Part shown: one piece after another, positions 49,337-59,900 of the stretch
Position numbering within the stretch: the first letter of the stretch is position 1
Layout of the letters: each line of letters starts with the position of its first letter
Assembly (NCBI RefSeq): GCF_015295825.1
Contig: NZ_DVEH01000076.1
Span: 1-62,711, forward strand
DNA length: 62,711 nucleotides
Origin: Thermosynechococcus sp. M98_K2018_005
GTDB lineage: Bacteria > Cyanobacteriota > Cyanobacteriia > Thermosynechococcales > Thermosynechococcaceae
Direction: 5' to 3'
Position numbers and translations under genes: made by a program
Notes under the pieces: model-generated
Database searches by the model: none
The model's input: only the letters and a program-made list of their open reading frames with translations
What the model was told of the DNA's origin: nothing

Positions 49337-49846
49337 CTAGTCAAACATCCGAAAATAGGGGGGGCGAATGGGGGCGCCGGGTTCTTTTTCGAGATCAAAA
49401 TTAATCACATCCCAGCGCTCCTCTTGGCTAGCGGGGGGGCTAAACTCAACGGGCAAACCAAACAAGCGCAGCATTTGGGGATCCGTGGGGCCTCGCCAAG
49501 GGGTGCTGCGTTCGAGGTAAGAACAAAAGAGATCGCGATAGCGCTCGGCAATAATGACTTTGGTGGCACGGTAGCCTTGGGTGTAGAGGCGATCAAGGGC
49601 ATCGTGAATTTCAAAGCGAATCCCGTCGGCGTGGGTGTGCTGGCGATACCATTCGCCTTCCCAGAGGCGCCAAATACGACCGGATTGCAGGTGAATCAAT
49701 TCCCCGGTTTTGGCATCCGCTTCAAAAGGACCGTGGCGCGGGCACAGGTACGTATCGGTGAGGGTCAGGGCGGGAATGACTTGCCGACAGTGGGGACAAC
49801 GAATTTCAGGACCAAAGATCGGGTAGTGAGAGCCGGATGAGATCAT
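49337..49846 (-). CDS. TIGR02652-family cyanobacterial protein
   Basis: Soluble protein of 169 residues from ATG 49846, known to me only as a conserved cyanobacteria-restricted family. A possible zinc-binding start is visible: CPHCRQ at about 17-22 and CPRHGPFEAD, giving CxxC and CxxH. The middle includes WEGEWYRQHTHADGIRFE and the end RPPYFRMFD. Function is unknown. Its stop is immediately followed by thiL, so both may be one transcript and related to thiamine or metal handling (inferred from position only). Confidence 0.8.
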   Translation of the reverse strand: MISSGSHYPIFGPEIRCPHCRQVIPALTLTDTYLCPRHGPFEADAKTGELIHLQSGRIWRLWEGEWYRQHTHADGIRFEIHDALDRLYTQGYRATKVIIAERYRDLFCSYLERSTPWRGPTDPQMLRLFGLPVEFSPPASQEERWDVINFDLEKEPGAPIRPPYFRMFD

Positions 49847-50013
49847 GGACAATTACCACACAGCGGCAGCAAATCCACCGCGATCGCCCCTATTATAGCG
49901 AGTGGACTTCAGGAGCGGAAAACAAGGCGCCGTTCCCCCTCAAGTGGGTGGTTTGGGCTACCCTTAAGGGGTGGCAGATGCCAAGATAAAGAAATGTGTA
50001 AATTGGGATTGAA

Positions 50014-51129
50014 GTGTCAAGAATGATCCTTGGGGATGAACAGCGGGACATTTTGATTATTGGTGGCGGCACCATGGGGCTGGCGATCGCCATCGAATTG
50101 GCATTGCGGGGGGCACGACCCACCGTTCTCAGCCGCCAGTTTCGGGAAGCAGCACTCCATGCCGCAGCGGGAATGTTAGCTCCCCAAGCAGAAGGTTTGC
50201 CAGCAGGTGCCCTGTGGAACTTGTGTACGGCGAGCCGCAATCTCTATCCCAGTTGGATTGATAAGCTTGAGCAACTTACGGGCATGGATGCGGGCTACTG
50301 GCCCTGTGGCATTTTGGCACCGGTGACCGATGAGCGGCAGCGCGATCGCTCCCACCCCATGGAACCCGACAGCCGCTGGCTCGATGCGTCTGAGCTGATG
50401 AACTATCAACCGGGCTTTGCGACGAGCGTGCTAGGAGCCTGGTGGTTTCCCCAAGATGGTCAGGTGAATACGCGCAACTTGGCCAAGGTCTTGGTGAGTG
50501 CCGCTCGCATTCTAGGAATCGAAGTGATTGAGGGCATTGGTGTCCAGCGGTTTCAGCAAACCCCCCAAGGGGAGATTACAGCGCTAGAGAGCGATCGCGG
50601 GCGTTGGTCTGCAGGGATTTACATTCTGGCCACAGGGGCATGGGCACAAAGCCTCCTTCCCCTACCCGTCACCCCCCGCAAGGGACAAATGTTGGCACTC
50701 AAACCAGCGGGGCAACCCCTGTTAAACCATGTGATCTTTGGCGATCAACTCTATCTCGTACCGCGTCGCTCTGGCAACGTGGTGGTGGGCGCCACCAGCG
50801 AGGATGTCGGTTTTCAAGAGGGAACCACGGTTGCTGGCCTGCAAGCACTCCTGAATCGTGCCACCGCCATTATTCCAGAATTGGCCAGTTACGAGGTCAT
50901 TGATACGTGGTGGGGCTATCGTCCAGCTACCCCCGACGATTTACCGATTTTGGGAGAAGGGCCAGCGGCCAATCTTTACTTGGCAACGGGGCATTACCGT
51001 AATGGCATTTTGCTTGCCCCGATTACAGCCAAGCTGATGGCCAACTTGATCCTGCACCAGACGGGCGATCGCCACCTGAAAGCCTTTTCGTGGCAGCGAT
51101 TTCAAGCTCCGTCAGCAACCAGTGCCTAG
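50014..51129 (+). CDS. thiO: Glycine oxidase ThiO
   Basis: FAD-dependent oxidase that converts glycine to iminoglycine for the thiazole ring of thiamine. It has 371 residues from GTG 50014 (ATG 50023 is possible). The Rossmann motif [22 protein letters not shown] is at 13-34, then [23 protein letters not shown] and a C-terminal [14 protein letters not shown], all ThiO-type. In several cyanobacteria thiO is fused to thiG; here it is separate and thiG is not in the window. The stop overlaps that of rpe by four bases. Confidence 0.92.
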   Translation: MSRMILGDEQRDILIIGGGTMGLAIAIELALRGARPTVLSRQFREAALHAAAGMLAPQAEGLPAGALWNLCTASRNLYPSWIDKLEQLTGMDAGYWPCGILAPVTDERQRDRSHPMEPDSRWLDASELMNYQPGFATSVLGAWWFPQDGQVNTRNLAKVLVSAARILGIEVIEGIGVQRFQQTPQGEITALESDRGRWSAGIYILATGAWAQSLLPLPVTPRKGQMLALKPAGQPLLNHVIFGDQLYLVPRRSGNVVVGATSEDVGFQEGTTVAGLQALLNRATAIIPELASYEVIDTWWGYRPATPDDLPILGEGPAANLYLATGHYRNGILLAPITAKLMANLILHQTGDRHLKAFSWQRFQAPSATSA

Positions 51130-51821
51130 GCAGTGACCAACTCAGGGCTGGGGCGTTTGCTATTGCGGATACCGGCGATCGCGGCGGCGTAGTCGGGGGC
51201 ATTAAAGACGGCTGAACCGGCCACAATGGCATTAGCGCCCGCTTCGAGGACTTGCCACGTGTTATCTACCTTGAGACCACCATCCACCTCAATCCATGGG
51301 TCTAGGCCGCGCTCGTCGCACAGTTGCCGGAGTCGCCGAATTTTTGGCAGCACTGCTGGAATAAACTTCTGACCACCAAAGCCGGGGTTGACACTCATAA
51401 TCAAGACGAGGTCGCAGATATCAAGGACGTACTCAATGAGTTCAAGAGGGCTAGAGGGATTGAGTACTACCCCCGCCTGTTTGCCCAGTTCGCGGATTTG
51501 ACAGAGGGTGCGATGCAGGTGAGGCGAGGCATTGTGTTCAGCATGGACAGAGATAATATCCGCCCCCGCCTTGGCAAAATCGGCCACGTATTTTTCTGGC
51601 TCGACAATCATTAAGTGCACATCGAGGGGCTTTTGGGTCAAGGGGCGAATTGCCTCAACAATCAATGGCCCAATCGTGATATTGGGAACAAAACGACCAT
51701 CCATCACGTCCACATGAATCCAGTCGGCTCCCGCCCGATCCACCGCTTGGATCTCTTCACCCAAACGACTGAAGTCCGCAGAGAGAATAGAGGGAGCAAT
51801 CACGACGGGCTTAGCACTCAT
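51126..51821 (-). CDS. rpe: Ribulose-phosphate 3-epimerase
   Basis: Interconverts ribulose 5-phosphate and xylulose 5-phosphate in the Calvin and pentose phosphate cycles. It has 231 residues, with the TIM-barrel signatures [60 protein letters not shown] and [10 protein letters not shown], which contain the metal-binding His and Asp residues. It is cytoplasmic. Confidence 0.97.
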   Translation of the reverse strand: MSAKPVVIAPSILSADFSRLGEEIQAVDRAGADWIHVDVMDGRFVPNITIGPLIVEAIRPLTQKPLDVHLMIVEPEKYVADFAKAGADIISVHAEHNASPHLHRTLCQIRELGKQAGVVLNPSSPLELIEYVLDICDLVLIMSVNPGFGGQKFIPAVLPKIRRLRQLCDERGLDPWIEVDGGLKVDNTWQVLEAGANAIVAGSAVFNAPDYAAAIAGIRNSKRPSPELVTA

Positions 51822-52016
51822 GACCGATTGATTCCGTAAATAACGTTACAGTTGTTCTCAGTGTACCGAGCGATCGCCCCCACAGCAACTCTGCGCTGCA
51901 AAGACCACTTTAGCAACTGCCTATGCATAGCCACTGCCAGCCAACGGTACATTTTATAGTAGGCAACAGAGAGCACGTCTGCACCACCAGACCATCATCC
52001 AAGGGTGAGACACCAA

Positions 52017-52676
52017 ATGTTCAAGCAACGCACCAAGATGATCACCATTGTAGCCGGGTTGCTGGCCTCAGCAATCAGTAGCTGTGGCTTCATGGTCACT
52101 GAAACAGAAATAACGGATCAACCCATTGCTCCCCCCACATCAGCTCCGACGACACCTGAACCCACCGAACCCAGCGCTGCTGGATCTGCAGTTGCCGCCT
52201 TAACCCCACCCACCAACCCCAAAACCTACATTGAGGGACTCTCGAATACGGGTCGCCCGAATCCTTTTGAGCCTGTTCCGCTACTAGACACGGGTAGTGT
52301 TGAGAATGGCGGCAGGGAAAATGGTCCCACAGTTGAAGGAGGGGGCAAGGGCGCTTCTGGAAGAGTGGACAATCGTGGTACCGCCAGCCGACCGACACCC
52401 CCCCCGCCACCGCCCCCACCCGTTGACGCCCAAGCTGTGAAAGTTTTTGGTGTGGCTGCGGTGAATGGTCGTCTCCAAGCAATTATTCGCTCACCCAAAG
52501 AGAATGTCACCCGTACTGTGCAGGTGGGGGATACGATCGCCGGCAATGTGCTTGTTCGTGGGATTGATGCCTATGACACCACACCCGCAGTGGTTTTGGA
52601 GCAATTTGGCCAAACCGTGCGCCTCACGGTTAGTCAGCCCACTACTGCCCAAGGGGCAACGCCACCAGCAATCTAG
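52017..52676 (+). CDS. Proline-rich lipoprotein, candidate PilP
   Basis: Predicted lipoprotein of 219 residues from ATG 52017: short basic start, hydrophobic segment and lipobox ISSC with Cys at 23. Then a disordered Pro/Thr/Ala-rich stretch, the block GRPNPFEPVP (near 80), a polyproline linker and a compact C-terminal beta domain of about 75 residues (VKVFGVAAVNGRLQAIIR, VQVGDTIAGNVLVRGIDAY, VVLEQFGQTVRLTV). This is the layout of PilP/GspC-type pilotin-linker proteins: lipid anchor, DPF-like motif, then an HR-like beta domain with VGD-x-x-G. PilP joins PilNO to PilQ. The pilMNOQ operon here lacks pilP. The assignment is inference. Confidence 0.55.
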   Translation: MFKQRTKMITIVAGLLASAISSCGFMVTETEITDQPIAPPTSAPTTPEPTEPSAAGSAVAALTPPTNPKTYIEGLSNTGRPNPFEPVPLLDTGSVENGGRENGPTVEGGGKGASGRVDNRGTASRPTPPPPPPPPVDAQAVKVFGVAAVNGRLQAIIRSPKENVTRTVQVGDTIAGNVLVRGIDAYDTTPAVVLEQFGQTVRLTVSQPTTAQGATPPAI

Positions 52677-52678
52677 GG

Positions 52679-53275
52679 CTAACTGTGAATCCGAGGCAAG
52701 GGGTAGGGCGTGCTGAGAATTTGACTTTCAAGGGCAGCCAACTGCTGCAATCGCTCTGCCACCACCGCTGGGCCAAAGGACTCATAGGCTAGATACCAAT
52801 AGGTGCCATAGTGGCGTGCCTCAGAGGTTACTAAGCTAGCAAAGAACTCCGCTAGCTCCCGATCTGGGCAGTGCTGAGCCAACAGTTGCAACCGTTCGTG
52901 ACTGCGGGCTTCAATCAACGCGCAAACCAATAGGGTATCCAAGAAGCGCTGGGGTTCCCCCTGGCGGACAGCGGCATTCAAGCGGGAAGCGTAGGGGGGC
53001 GCACTTAGGGGCGCAAGGGCAATGTGGCGGCGCTCGAGTTGCTGATTGACTTGGCGAAAGTGATCGAGTTCCTCTTGGGCAATATCGGTGAGGGCATCCA
53101 CTAAGGGCTTGTGGGAAGGATAGCGAAACATGAGATTGATAGCTACACCAGCCGCTTTGCGCTCACAGTGGGAGTGATCGAGCAAAATCGTATCTAGGTG
53201 AGCGATCGCTTGCTCTACCCACTCAGGACGGGTAGGTTGCACAAGAAACTTAATGCGAACGGGTATCTCAATCAC
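52679..53275 (-). CDS. miaE: tRNA-(ms2io6A)-hydroxylase MiaE
   Basis: Non-haem diiron hydroxylase acting on the 2-methylthio-isopentenyladenosine of certain tRNAs. It has 198 residues from GTG 53275, which overlaps the stop of the stress-protein gene in GTGATTGA. Diiron ligands are seen in DHSHCERKAAG, QEELDHFRQV, IEARSHERL and TSEARHYGTYW, the ferritin-like ExxH pairs. The longer in-frame extension (to 53353) is antisense-free but unlike the family, so I reject it. Confidence 0.93.
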   Translation of the reverse strand: MIEIPVRIKFLVQPTRPEWVEQAIAHLDTILLDHSHCERKAAGVAINLMFRYPSHKPLVDALTDIAQEELDHFRQVNQQLERRHIALAPLSAPPYASRLNAAVRQGEPQRFLDTLLVCALIEARSHERLQLLAQHCPDRELAEFFASLVTSEARHYGTYWYLAYESFGPAVVAERLQQLAALESQILSTPYPLPRIHS

Positions 53276-53759
53276 GGCGGCGCTGGATGGTGAGCACAGA
53301 ACAGTGGGCATTGTGGAGCACATAGTTGCTGACACTACCGAGGAAAAATTCACTCAAGCCCTTGAGACCCCGCCGCCCCAGCACAATCAAATCACTTTCC
53401 CAATCTTTGGCCAGATCACAAATGGCACGACCCGCATCCCCCAAGGCTTGGGTAAATTCTGTGGGCACCCCCTTTTCAGTGGCAATTTGGGTGAGGTTAC
53501 GCAGCATATCCAAGCCTTTTTGCTCAAAGTTTTCCCACTGCTCCGCATAGGCACGCATCACTTCCTCGTGGAGTCCCACATAGACTCCCGACGCCAAGGG
53601 GGTGGCAAAGATCGGGTCAGGATAGGATTCATTCGTGGGCGAGAGGACATGAATCAGCATCATGCGGGCTTGGTAGCGCTGTGCCAAATCCAGCGCGCTT
53701 TCAAACACGTGTTCTCCCAGTTCACTGTCGTCAACTGCGACGAGAATTTTTTTATACAT
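53268..53759 (-). CDS. Universal stress protein (UspA family)
   Basis: Cytoplasmic UspA-fold protein of 163 residues from ATG 53759 (MYKKILVAVDDS), with GGAGG five bases upstream. ATP-binding pattern G-x2-G-x9-G-S is visible in GRRGLKGLSEFFLGSVS near the C-terminus, so it is of the nucleotide-binding type. Between strand 1 and helix 2 lies a longer loop (SPTNESYPDPIFATPLASG). It overlaps miaE by eight bases, suggesting one transcript. Confidence 0.9.
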   Translation of the reverse strand: MYKKILVAVDDSELGEHVFESALDLAQRYQARMMLIHVLSPTNESYPDPIFATPLASGVYVGLHEEVMRAYAEQWENFEQKGLDMLRNLTQIATEKGVPTEFTQALGDAGRAICDLAKDWESDLIVLGRRGLKGLSEFFLGSVSNYVLHNAHCSVLTIQRRRD

Positions 53760-53934
53760 ACTGCCCTCCAAACGCCCTGTGGTTCGCCTACAGCCTTTTT
53801 TACAGCCATTGCCTATAACTGAGAGCTACTTGCCCCCCTTCCTAAAAGCTGATCAGGTCTCCTCAACCGTATAAGACTGTACTTATAGCTTAGAGGATGG
53901 CCAAAGGAGTGAAGCCTAATATTTGTAACGTAGA

Positions 53935-54612
53935 TTACTTTTGGGCAACCGTAATTGCCATGAGTCCCCCCAGCAGAGGGTAGTGTTTCACGCTTTCAAA
54001 GCCCGCTTGTTGAATCAGTTCCCGGAGGGTAGGGGGGGTGGGAAAGGCCTGAATGCTCGGCCACAAATAGTCATACTCTGCTGCCAAACCATACTGACGT
54101 GCGGTAGGCACTACCCACTGTTGCAGGTACCATTGCTGAAATTGCTGGAGTGCTGGCGTTTGGGGATGGCTAAAGTCGAGAATTACTGCCCGCCCAGCGG
54201 GGACAAGCAGCCGAAACATTTCCTTGAGGGCTTGGGGAATATCTGCCACATTGCGCAGCCCGTAGCCGATCGTGATGCCCTGAAATGTTTGATCCCCAAA
54301 GGGTACTGCTAAAGCATCTCCTTGGAGCCATTCAATTTGGGGATAATGGTCACTGCGTTGGCGGGCGATCGCCAGCGGTGCCGCAGCAAAGTCTAACCCC
54401 ACCACCCACCCCTGCCGCCCCACCCGCCGCGCCAGCATACAAGTCAAATCGCCTGTGCCACAGCAGAGATCCAAAGCCGTTGCCCCTGCGGGGAGTTGGA
54501 GCCAGTCCACGGCCATCTGTTTCCAGACATGGTGAAGGCCAAAGCTCAGTTGATCATTGAGGCGATCGTAGAGGGGGGCAATGCGCTCAAACAGGGCTTG
54601 GATATCAGTCAT
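53935..54612 (-). CDS. menG: Demethylphylloquinone (2-phytyl-1,4-naphthoquinone) methyltransferase
   Basis: UbiE/MenG-family SAM-dependent C-methyltransferase of 225 residues, last step of phylloquinone synthesis in cyanobacteria (photosystem I cofactor). Motifs: FERIAPLYDRLNDQLSFGLHHVWK, SAM motif ALDLCCGTGDLTC, GLDFAAAPLAIA and TIGYGLRNVADIPQALKEM. The receptor gene upstream ends ten bases before its start. Confidence 0.93.
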   Translation of the reverse strand: MTDIQALFERIAPLYDRLNDQLSFGLHHVWKQMAVDWLQLPAGATALDLCCGTGDLTCMLARRVGRQGWVVGLDFAAAPLAIARQRSDHYPQIEWLQGDALAVPFGDQTFQGITIGYGLRNVADIPQALKEMFRLLVPAGRAVILDFSHPQTPALQQFQQWYLQQWVVPTARQYGLAAEYDYLWPSIQAFPTPPTLRELIQQAGFESVKHYPLLGGLMAITVAQK

Positions 54613-54621
54613 GGTTTAGCC

Positions 54622-56904
54622 TTAGCGCTGGCGACGCTGACGCAAATACTTCGCCTCACGGCGCAACTGCTGAAAGTACTCCGTTTCGGTAATTTCTGCA
54701 ACCTGCTGCCGCCGTTTTTCGTGATCAATTTCTACCCTTAGCTTTTCGATTTGCTGCTGCATCGCTTGCTCACGCTGTTTACGCTCAGTAATGTCTTGCA
54801 CTAATCCTTCATAGTAGGAAATCTTGCCGTCGGTATCCAAGACGGCTCGCATATTCAACTCAATCCAAATGATCTGGCGATCGCGCCGATAGGCCTTGAA
54901 TTCAAAATGCCCCGTTGCTGCGCCAGTCGCAAAATGAGTCAGAATCTCATCGCGGGTGCTGGGTACCACATAGATTTGGTCCGGAATACTGGCGACGGTC
55001 TCCACCATTTCTTCAGGAGAGTCAAAGCCAAAAATCTGGGCCATAGCGGCATTGACCCGAATAAACCGATTGTCGGTTGAGGCTTGAAAAATCCCCTCAA
55101 GGGCATTCTCAAAGATACTACGGTAGTTTTCCTCAGCAATGCGCAGTGCTTCCTCGGCACGAATGCGATCGCTAATATCAATGCCGACCGCAACCGTATG
55201 GGTACCCTGCATATACTTCTGTAAGGCCACAAGATAAAACATGGTTTGACCATCGCGCTTAACAGAGATCACCCGTGAGGCAAACTGTTCAGGAGAATCA
55301 ACAAATGCCTGCATAAAGGCTGTCAGCTCCCCATCGTCACGCAGGAAGCCCAAGGGACGCCCAATAAAAGCCTCTGGCGGCAGATTCAAGGTTTCTGCCA
55401 ACTTGCGATTCACCCCCTTATAGATGCCCTCGGCATTAATCCACGAGATCGTACCAGGTACAGCATTGAGGACTGCCTCAAACTGTTCATTGGCCTCAAT
55501 CAGTTCATCGCGAATCTGCTCAAGGGAGTGATTTTTTTGGGCTAACTCCTCAAAGGAGATACGCAACTGGCGTATCATGGCATTAAAGGAATTCGCCAGT
55601 TCCCCCACCTCATCAAGGGAGTGCACCTGAACCAGTGTCGTCAAATCCCCTGCCTGCACGCGGCGGGTTGAAGTCGCCAAGGATTGAATGGGTTTGACAA
55701 TGGCATTGGCCGTGAGATAGGCCCAAGCACTGGCCAACAACAGGGCGCCAAGGGTGATGGTGAAAGCCACCAACCGTTTCTGGGTGGCCATAGTATCAAT
55801 CCACGCTTGGGACTTCCCCACAAAGGCGATACCAATGGGCGGTGGATGCGGCAGATCGAGCTGCTGGCGAAAGTCCTGTAAGGGGCTGTAAATGCTTGTG
55901 TAGGGAGCGCCGACAATATTGGTTGTGCCGACAAACCTTTTGCCTTGATTCAGAACTTGAGTTGCCACTTCGCGAGCCGCGCGGGTACCAAGGGCACGAG
56001 TCTGACCATCTGTATAGGGGACATTGGTGGCAATGCGCAAATCTTGCGCAAAAATCGTCGCTACTGTATCAACCACAGACCATTCCGTGGTGCTATCCAC
56101 AACATCAGGCATATTGTTGAGCAAAACGCCCGTCAGGATCAGACCCAAAAACTGGTTATTTTCATAGAGGGGTTTTGCAGCGAAGGCCAATAGGCCAATA
56201 TTGCCCTCCTCAATGGGATAGGTACCTGCAGGGGCTGGCCGCTGCTGGGGGGGTAGAGTTGCGATGGGTTGAGGACGCAACATGATCTTGGCTTGCGGGG
56301 CTAAGCCCAGTTCTTGTAACTGTTCACGATTGAGGAGCACCAGACCGCTAATCATTTGCTGGCGATCGCGAGCCACTGGAAACATCGGTAAGTGAGCAAT
56401 ACTGCTGGCTTGATGTGGGCTGAGACGATAATAGGAATGGGTTTCGGGGGTTAAGTCGAGGAGTGCCTCCCCCGCTTTGGCCAAGACCATTGTTTGCTGT
56501 GCCAGTACCTTACCCCTCGCATCGGTCACCAGCATCAGGTTCATGGGGCGTTCAGTTGTGTCCACTTCCCTAAGAATCTCTTGGATAGTGGCGGGATTTA
56601 GAACTGTGACAAGGGATTGACCCACATGTTGTGACTGCATCCCACTGTGAATTAAGAGAGCTTGGATGCGAGCCTCATAGGTCAAGTTGTCGATTTCCCA
56701 CTGCAAATCCTTCAAACTAGCGCGCAGTTGCTGACCGAGCTGATGCTCAAAGCTCCGGTAGCTGACCTGAATGAGCGCTTCAGTAATGATCACGGCTGGA
56801 AAGAGCGCCGCAAGAGCTAAGGCTAAGGTAAATTTCCAACGCAGACTTAACCGCTGCCATGGGATCGAGAATTGTTGAAATAAGGCTCTTGCGGAATTTT
56901 TCAT
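54622..56904 (-). CDS. Cache-HAMP-PAS membrane receptor without output domain
   Basis: Membrane sensor of 760 residues from ATG 56904; GTG 56946 would add a hydrophobic 14-residue start. Layout: membrane helix near 20-45, a large periplasmic Cache-like domain to about 370, a second helix near 370-395 (LLASAWAYLTANA), HAMP (IQSLATSTRRVQAGDLTTLV), a coiled coil, two PAS domains (EAVLNAVPGTISWINAEG; YRSIFENALEGIFQAS) and a coiled end with QQVAEITETEYFQQL. No kinase, cyclase, GGDEF, EAL or methyl-accepting domain is present, so signalling must go through a partner. Many cyanobacterial PAS receptors share the same C-terminal tail. Confidence 0.85.
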   Translation of the reverse strand: MKNSARALFQQFSIPWQRLSLRWKFTLALALAALFPAVIITEALIQVSYRSFEHQLGQQLRASLKDLQWEIDNLTYEARIQALLIHSGMQSQHVGQSLVTVLNPATIQEILREVDTTERPMNLMLVTDARGKVLAQQTMVLAKAGEALLDLTPETHSYYRLSPHQASSIAHLPMFPVARDRQQMISGLVLLNREQLQELGLAPQAKIMLRPQPIATLPPQQRPAPAGTYPIEEGNIGLLAFAAKPLYENNQFLGLILTGVLLNNMPDVVDSTTEWSVVDTVATIFAQDLRIATNVPYTDGQTRALGTRAAREVATQVLNQGKRFVGTTNIVGAPYTSIYSPLQDFRQQLDLPHPPPIGIAFVGKSQAWIDTMATQKRLVAFTITLGALLLASAWAYLTANAIVKPIQSLATSTRRVQAGDLTTLVQVHSLDEVGELANSFNAMIRQLRISFEELAQKNHSLEQIRDELIEANEQFEAVLNAVPGTISWINAEGIYKGVNRKLAETLNLPPEAFIGRPLGFLRDDGELTAFMQAFVDSPEQFASRVISVKRDGQTMFYLVALQKYMQGTHTVAVGIDISDRIRAEEALRIAEENYRSIFENALEGIFQASTDNRFIRVNAAMAQIFGFDSPEEMVETVASIPDQIYVVPSTRDEILTHFATGAATGHFEFKAYRRDRQIIWIELNMRAVLDTDGKISYYEGLVQDITERKQREQAMQQQIEKLRVEIDHEKRRQQVAEITETEYFQQLRREAKYLRQRRQR

Positions 56905-56992
56905 CAAGATTGATACCAAGGCTACTGCAACTGCCGCAATTGTCACCGTCCAAGCTTGAGCGTTGCTGGCAGTACACTGATCTTAGACGACA

Positions 56993-59900
56993 TTAAAAAC
57001 GGTAACGGAATTCAATAAAGCCTGTGCCCTGACCACTGGTGCTTACCTGTCCGCCAAGGCGAATCTGCTCTGTTACCTGAAACCCAAGGTTAAACCGCGT
57101 CGGATCATTGGGGGCGGTTAGCAACTGCAAGAGGGAGACTGAGGTAAAACTGTTCACTTGAAAACCCAGTTCAGCCCCCACGGCAAGGGTTGGGGCTTGG
57201 CTTTGGGCTTGGCGATCGGGGGGCACCACGGCTGGAAAAATCCGAAAGGAAGTGCGGTTACCCGTGGCCTGATCAATCAATGCCTGCAGGTTGTTGAAAA
57301 GAGCCGATCCGGCAAGACTAGCCACCGCCACTTCTCCCCCCACTTGGTTGAGATTTGCGATTGAGCCACCGCCCATCAAGGCAAGGAGTTCAGTCGTGCT
57401 GCGGGAAGGGGTACTGGATAGCTCAAGCACTGCGGGCAAATTGGTTTGGAACTGACTGGCACGACCATTAATGCGGGCAGTAATGCGAACGGTATTCAGC
57501 GTCCCTAAACGGGTGTCCGTTACGGAACCCACATCGGAGAGTCGCGTCACGGTGCCGGGGGTATAAACTTCGGTGGCAGTGGCAGCAAGGGTGAGGTTGA
57601 GTTCGGGATCCAAGCCATTGGCGGGGGTAAAGAGCACATAGTTATCCGCTCGCCGCTGGAGCAAAAAGAGGGTGGTGAACAGATTCAGTTGCCCTCCCGT
57701 GAGGCGAATTTTACCGTTAGGCTGGAGACTATCGAGACCCCCATTGAGGGTTAAACTGCCAGTGGCCGTTAAGTTGAGAACGGGCGATCGCGTCACCCGC
57801 AAGGAATCTGAGAGATTAATTGCCAAGTTATCAAAAGCTACGGGTTTAAAGGGACTGTCAGCAGGCGTGGCTAATCCATTGTTATTGGCAACACCATTGA
57901 TAGCGCCCAAATCCAATTGGCCTTGGCTGAGTTGGACACTGCCCCCCAGATTGGGACTCAGGAGTGTACCTGTGATCACGAGTGTGCCATCTACGGTACC
58001 GCGATAGATATTGCCGGCATTCACTTGCAATCGTCGCAGGGAAGCGGTGAGGGGGGTCGCAGCATCAGGATCATCTGGGGGCAAAGGAGCTTGAATTGGC
58101 AACACCCCTGCCATGGTCATTTGCCCTTGGCTAAAGAGACCTTGAATTCCATCCACCCGCAGGCGATCGCGATCGAAGCGCACGCGCGCACTGAGATTGG
58201 TCATCGGTTCCTCAAAGGCGGGGGTTTTAATCACCGCATCATCCACACTAAGAACGCCATTCACAATGGGGTCTTCCCATGTGCCCCGCAGTTGGGCTTG
58301 GAAAAGTCCCTTTCCTTGTTGCCATTGCACCTGATCCGTAAAGAGGTTGATCAAGGACAATCCCTCATCCTTGAGGCTGATATCTAGGGCTAACTGCGGA
58401 TCCACCACTGGTCGCGGGTCAAGGGGATAGATTAAGGGAACCGAACCTGTCAGCATCAGCGGTTCTGGCGTATCCAAGCGGGCGATCGCCTGAAGGGCAA
58501 GACGGTTTTGGGCATAGCGGAATGCGGCATTCGCTGCCTCCAAGGGACGTTGATTCAAGCGACCTTCCGCAAGGGTAGCTTCACCTGCGAGAATGGGCTG
58601 CTGCCATGAGCCAGTCAATACTGCTTGGGCATTCACCTTACCTTCCACATCCACCCCCGGCGGCAAAAGACTTGCCACAAGACTCACAGGAAGTTGCTTT
58701 AGCCGCAGTTGGGCATTTTGCCGGTTACCACCAAGAATGCCATTGATGTTTAATTGCCCACCGTTCACGAGCAGATTGAGGGTCGTCAGCACCAGTTGAT
58801 TTTGGGCAAAGCGACCGCGGCTCAGAAACTGCTCAACTTGGTAATTTCCCCACTGCCAATTAGTACCCTTGAGATCGAAGTTAGCCACCAGACCTGACTG
58901 CGGGGTTTGACTCAGATTGATTTGGCCATTAAAAATGCCCTGAAGTTGATCCAAGGGGGGCAGCAGCTCCGGCCGCCGCACCAAAGCCGCTTGGGCTTGC
59001 AGCATCTCAATTTCGGCAAGGCGGCGAATTTGTGTTAGCAGTGAGACTTGCAGACCTTGCCCTGCTGTCGGCGTGCCTAAATCTGCGGCAGTGCCCCGAG
59101 CGGTGGGTTGACCAATCCCGAGGACAGTGGCGAGTCCCGCCAAATCGGCTAAATTCCCTTGGGCAATCGTCAACTGCGCCCCCAATTGCTGAGGCTGGAG
59201 ATCGGCAGTGAATTGATAGCGACTTTCCCCTTTTGCAAAAAGGCCGGATTGAATCGTCAGCCGATCGCGACTCAGACGAAATTGCGCTTGCAAGCGATCG
59301 CCCCGCCATGCCCCTAACCCCAGTTGCTCTACAGTAAAACTGCCCTGCCCCCTTGTCCAATTTTGCAACTGTAGATTGCCAGAGGCGACTCCTGCGAGAA
59401 TGGCATCCTTAGGGAGTTCCGGGGGCCGTAACCGCAGGGATTCCACAGGAAACTGCTGGAGACGCAGATCAAAGGTCTCCCCTTGACGCTGACCCATCAG
59501 TTTCGCCTGTTGCCGTTGAATCAGCAGTGAGCGGGGTAAGCCATCGGTATCCAAACGAAACGCCAAGTGATCGCCGCCCCCCTGTAAATTGAGGGTTGCC
59601 CCCTGTTGTTGGCCCAAGGTGACCGTGCCCGTGAGTTGAGGGGCAAAACGCAAATCATTCACGGCCAATCCTTGGGTGAGCAGTGTCCCCTGAAACTGGA
59701 GCCTATCGAGGCGGCCTGTGAGTTGGCCTTGAAAGGAAGTGGTGCCTGCAAGGGTGAGGGGAACGGGGAGATTCGGTTTCAAGAGGGTGCTTAAGGTGCT
59801 CAGGGGGAGATTTCTGGCTTGGATGCCCAGTTGAATGTCAGTGGGTTGCAAGGCCGCTAAATCAACGCCAATAGTGCCTTGGGCGCGGATCGGACCGAGG

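Noticed and set aside
49853-50013. Possible TPP riboswitch before thiO
   Set aside because: No CTGAGA and no ACCTGATC-type blocks are present; only generic G-rich stems are seen.
53276-53353. Longer miaE start at 53353
   Set aside because: It would extend into the stress-protein gene with residues unlike MiaE; GTG 53275 fits the overlap and the family start.
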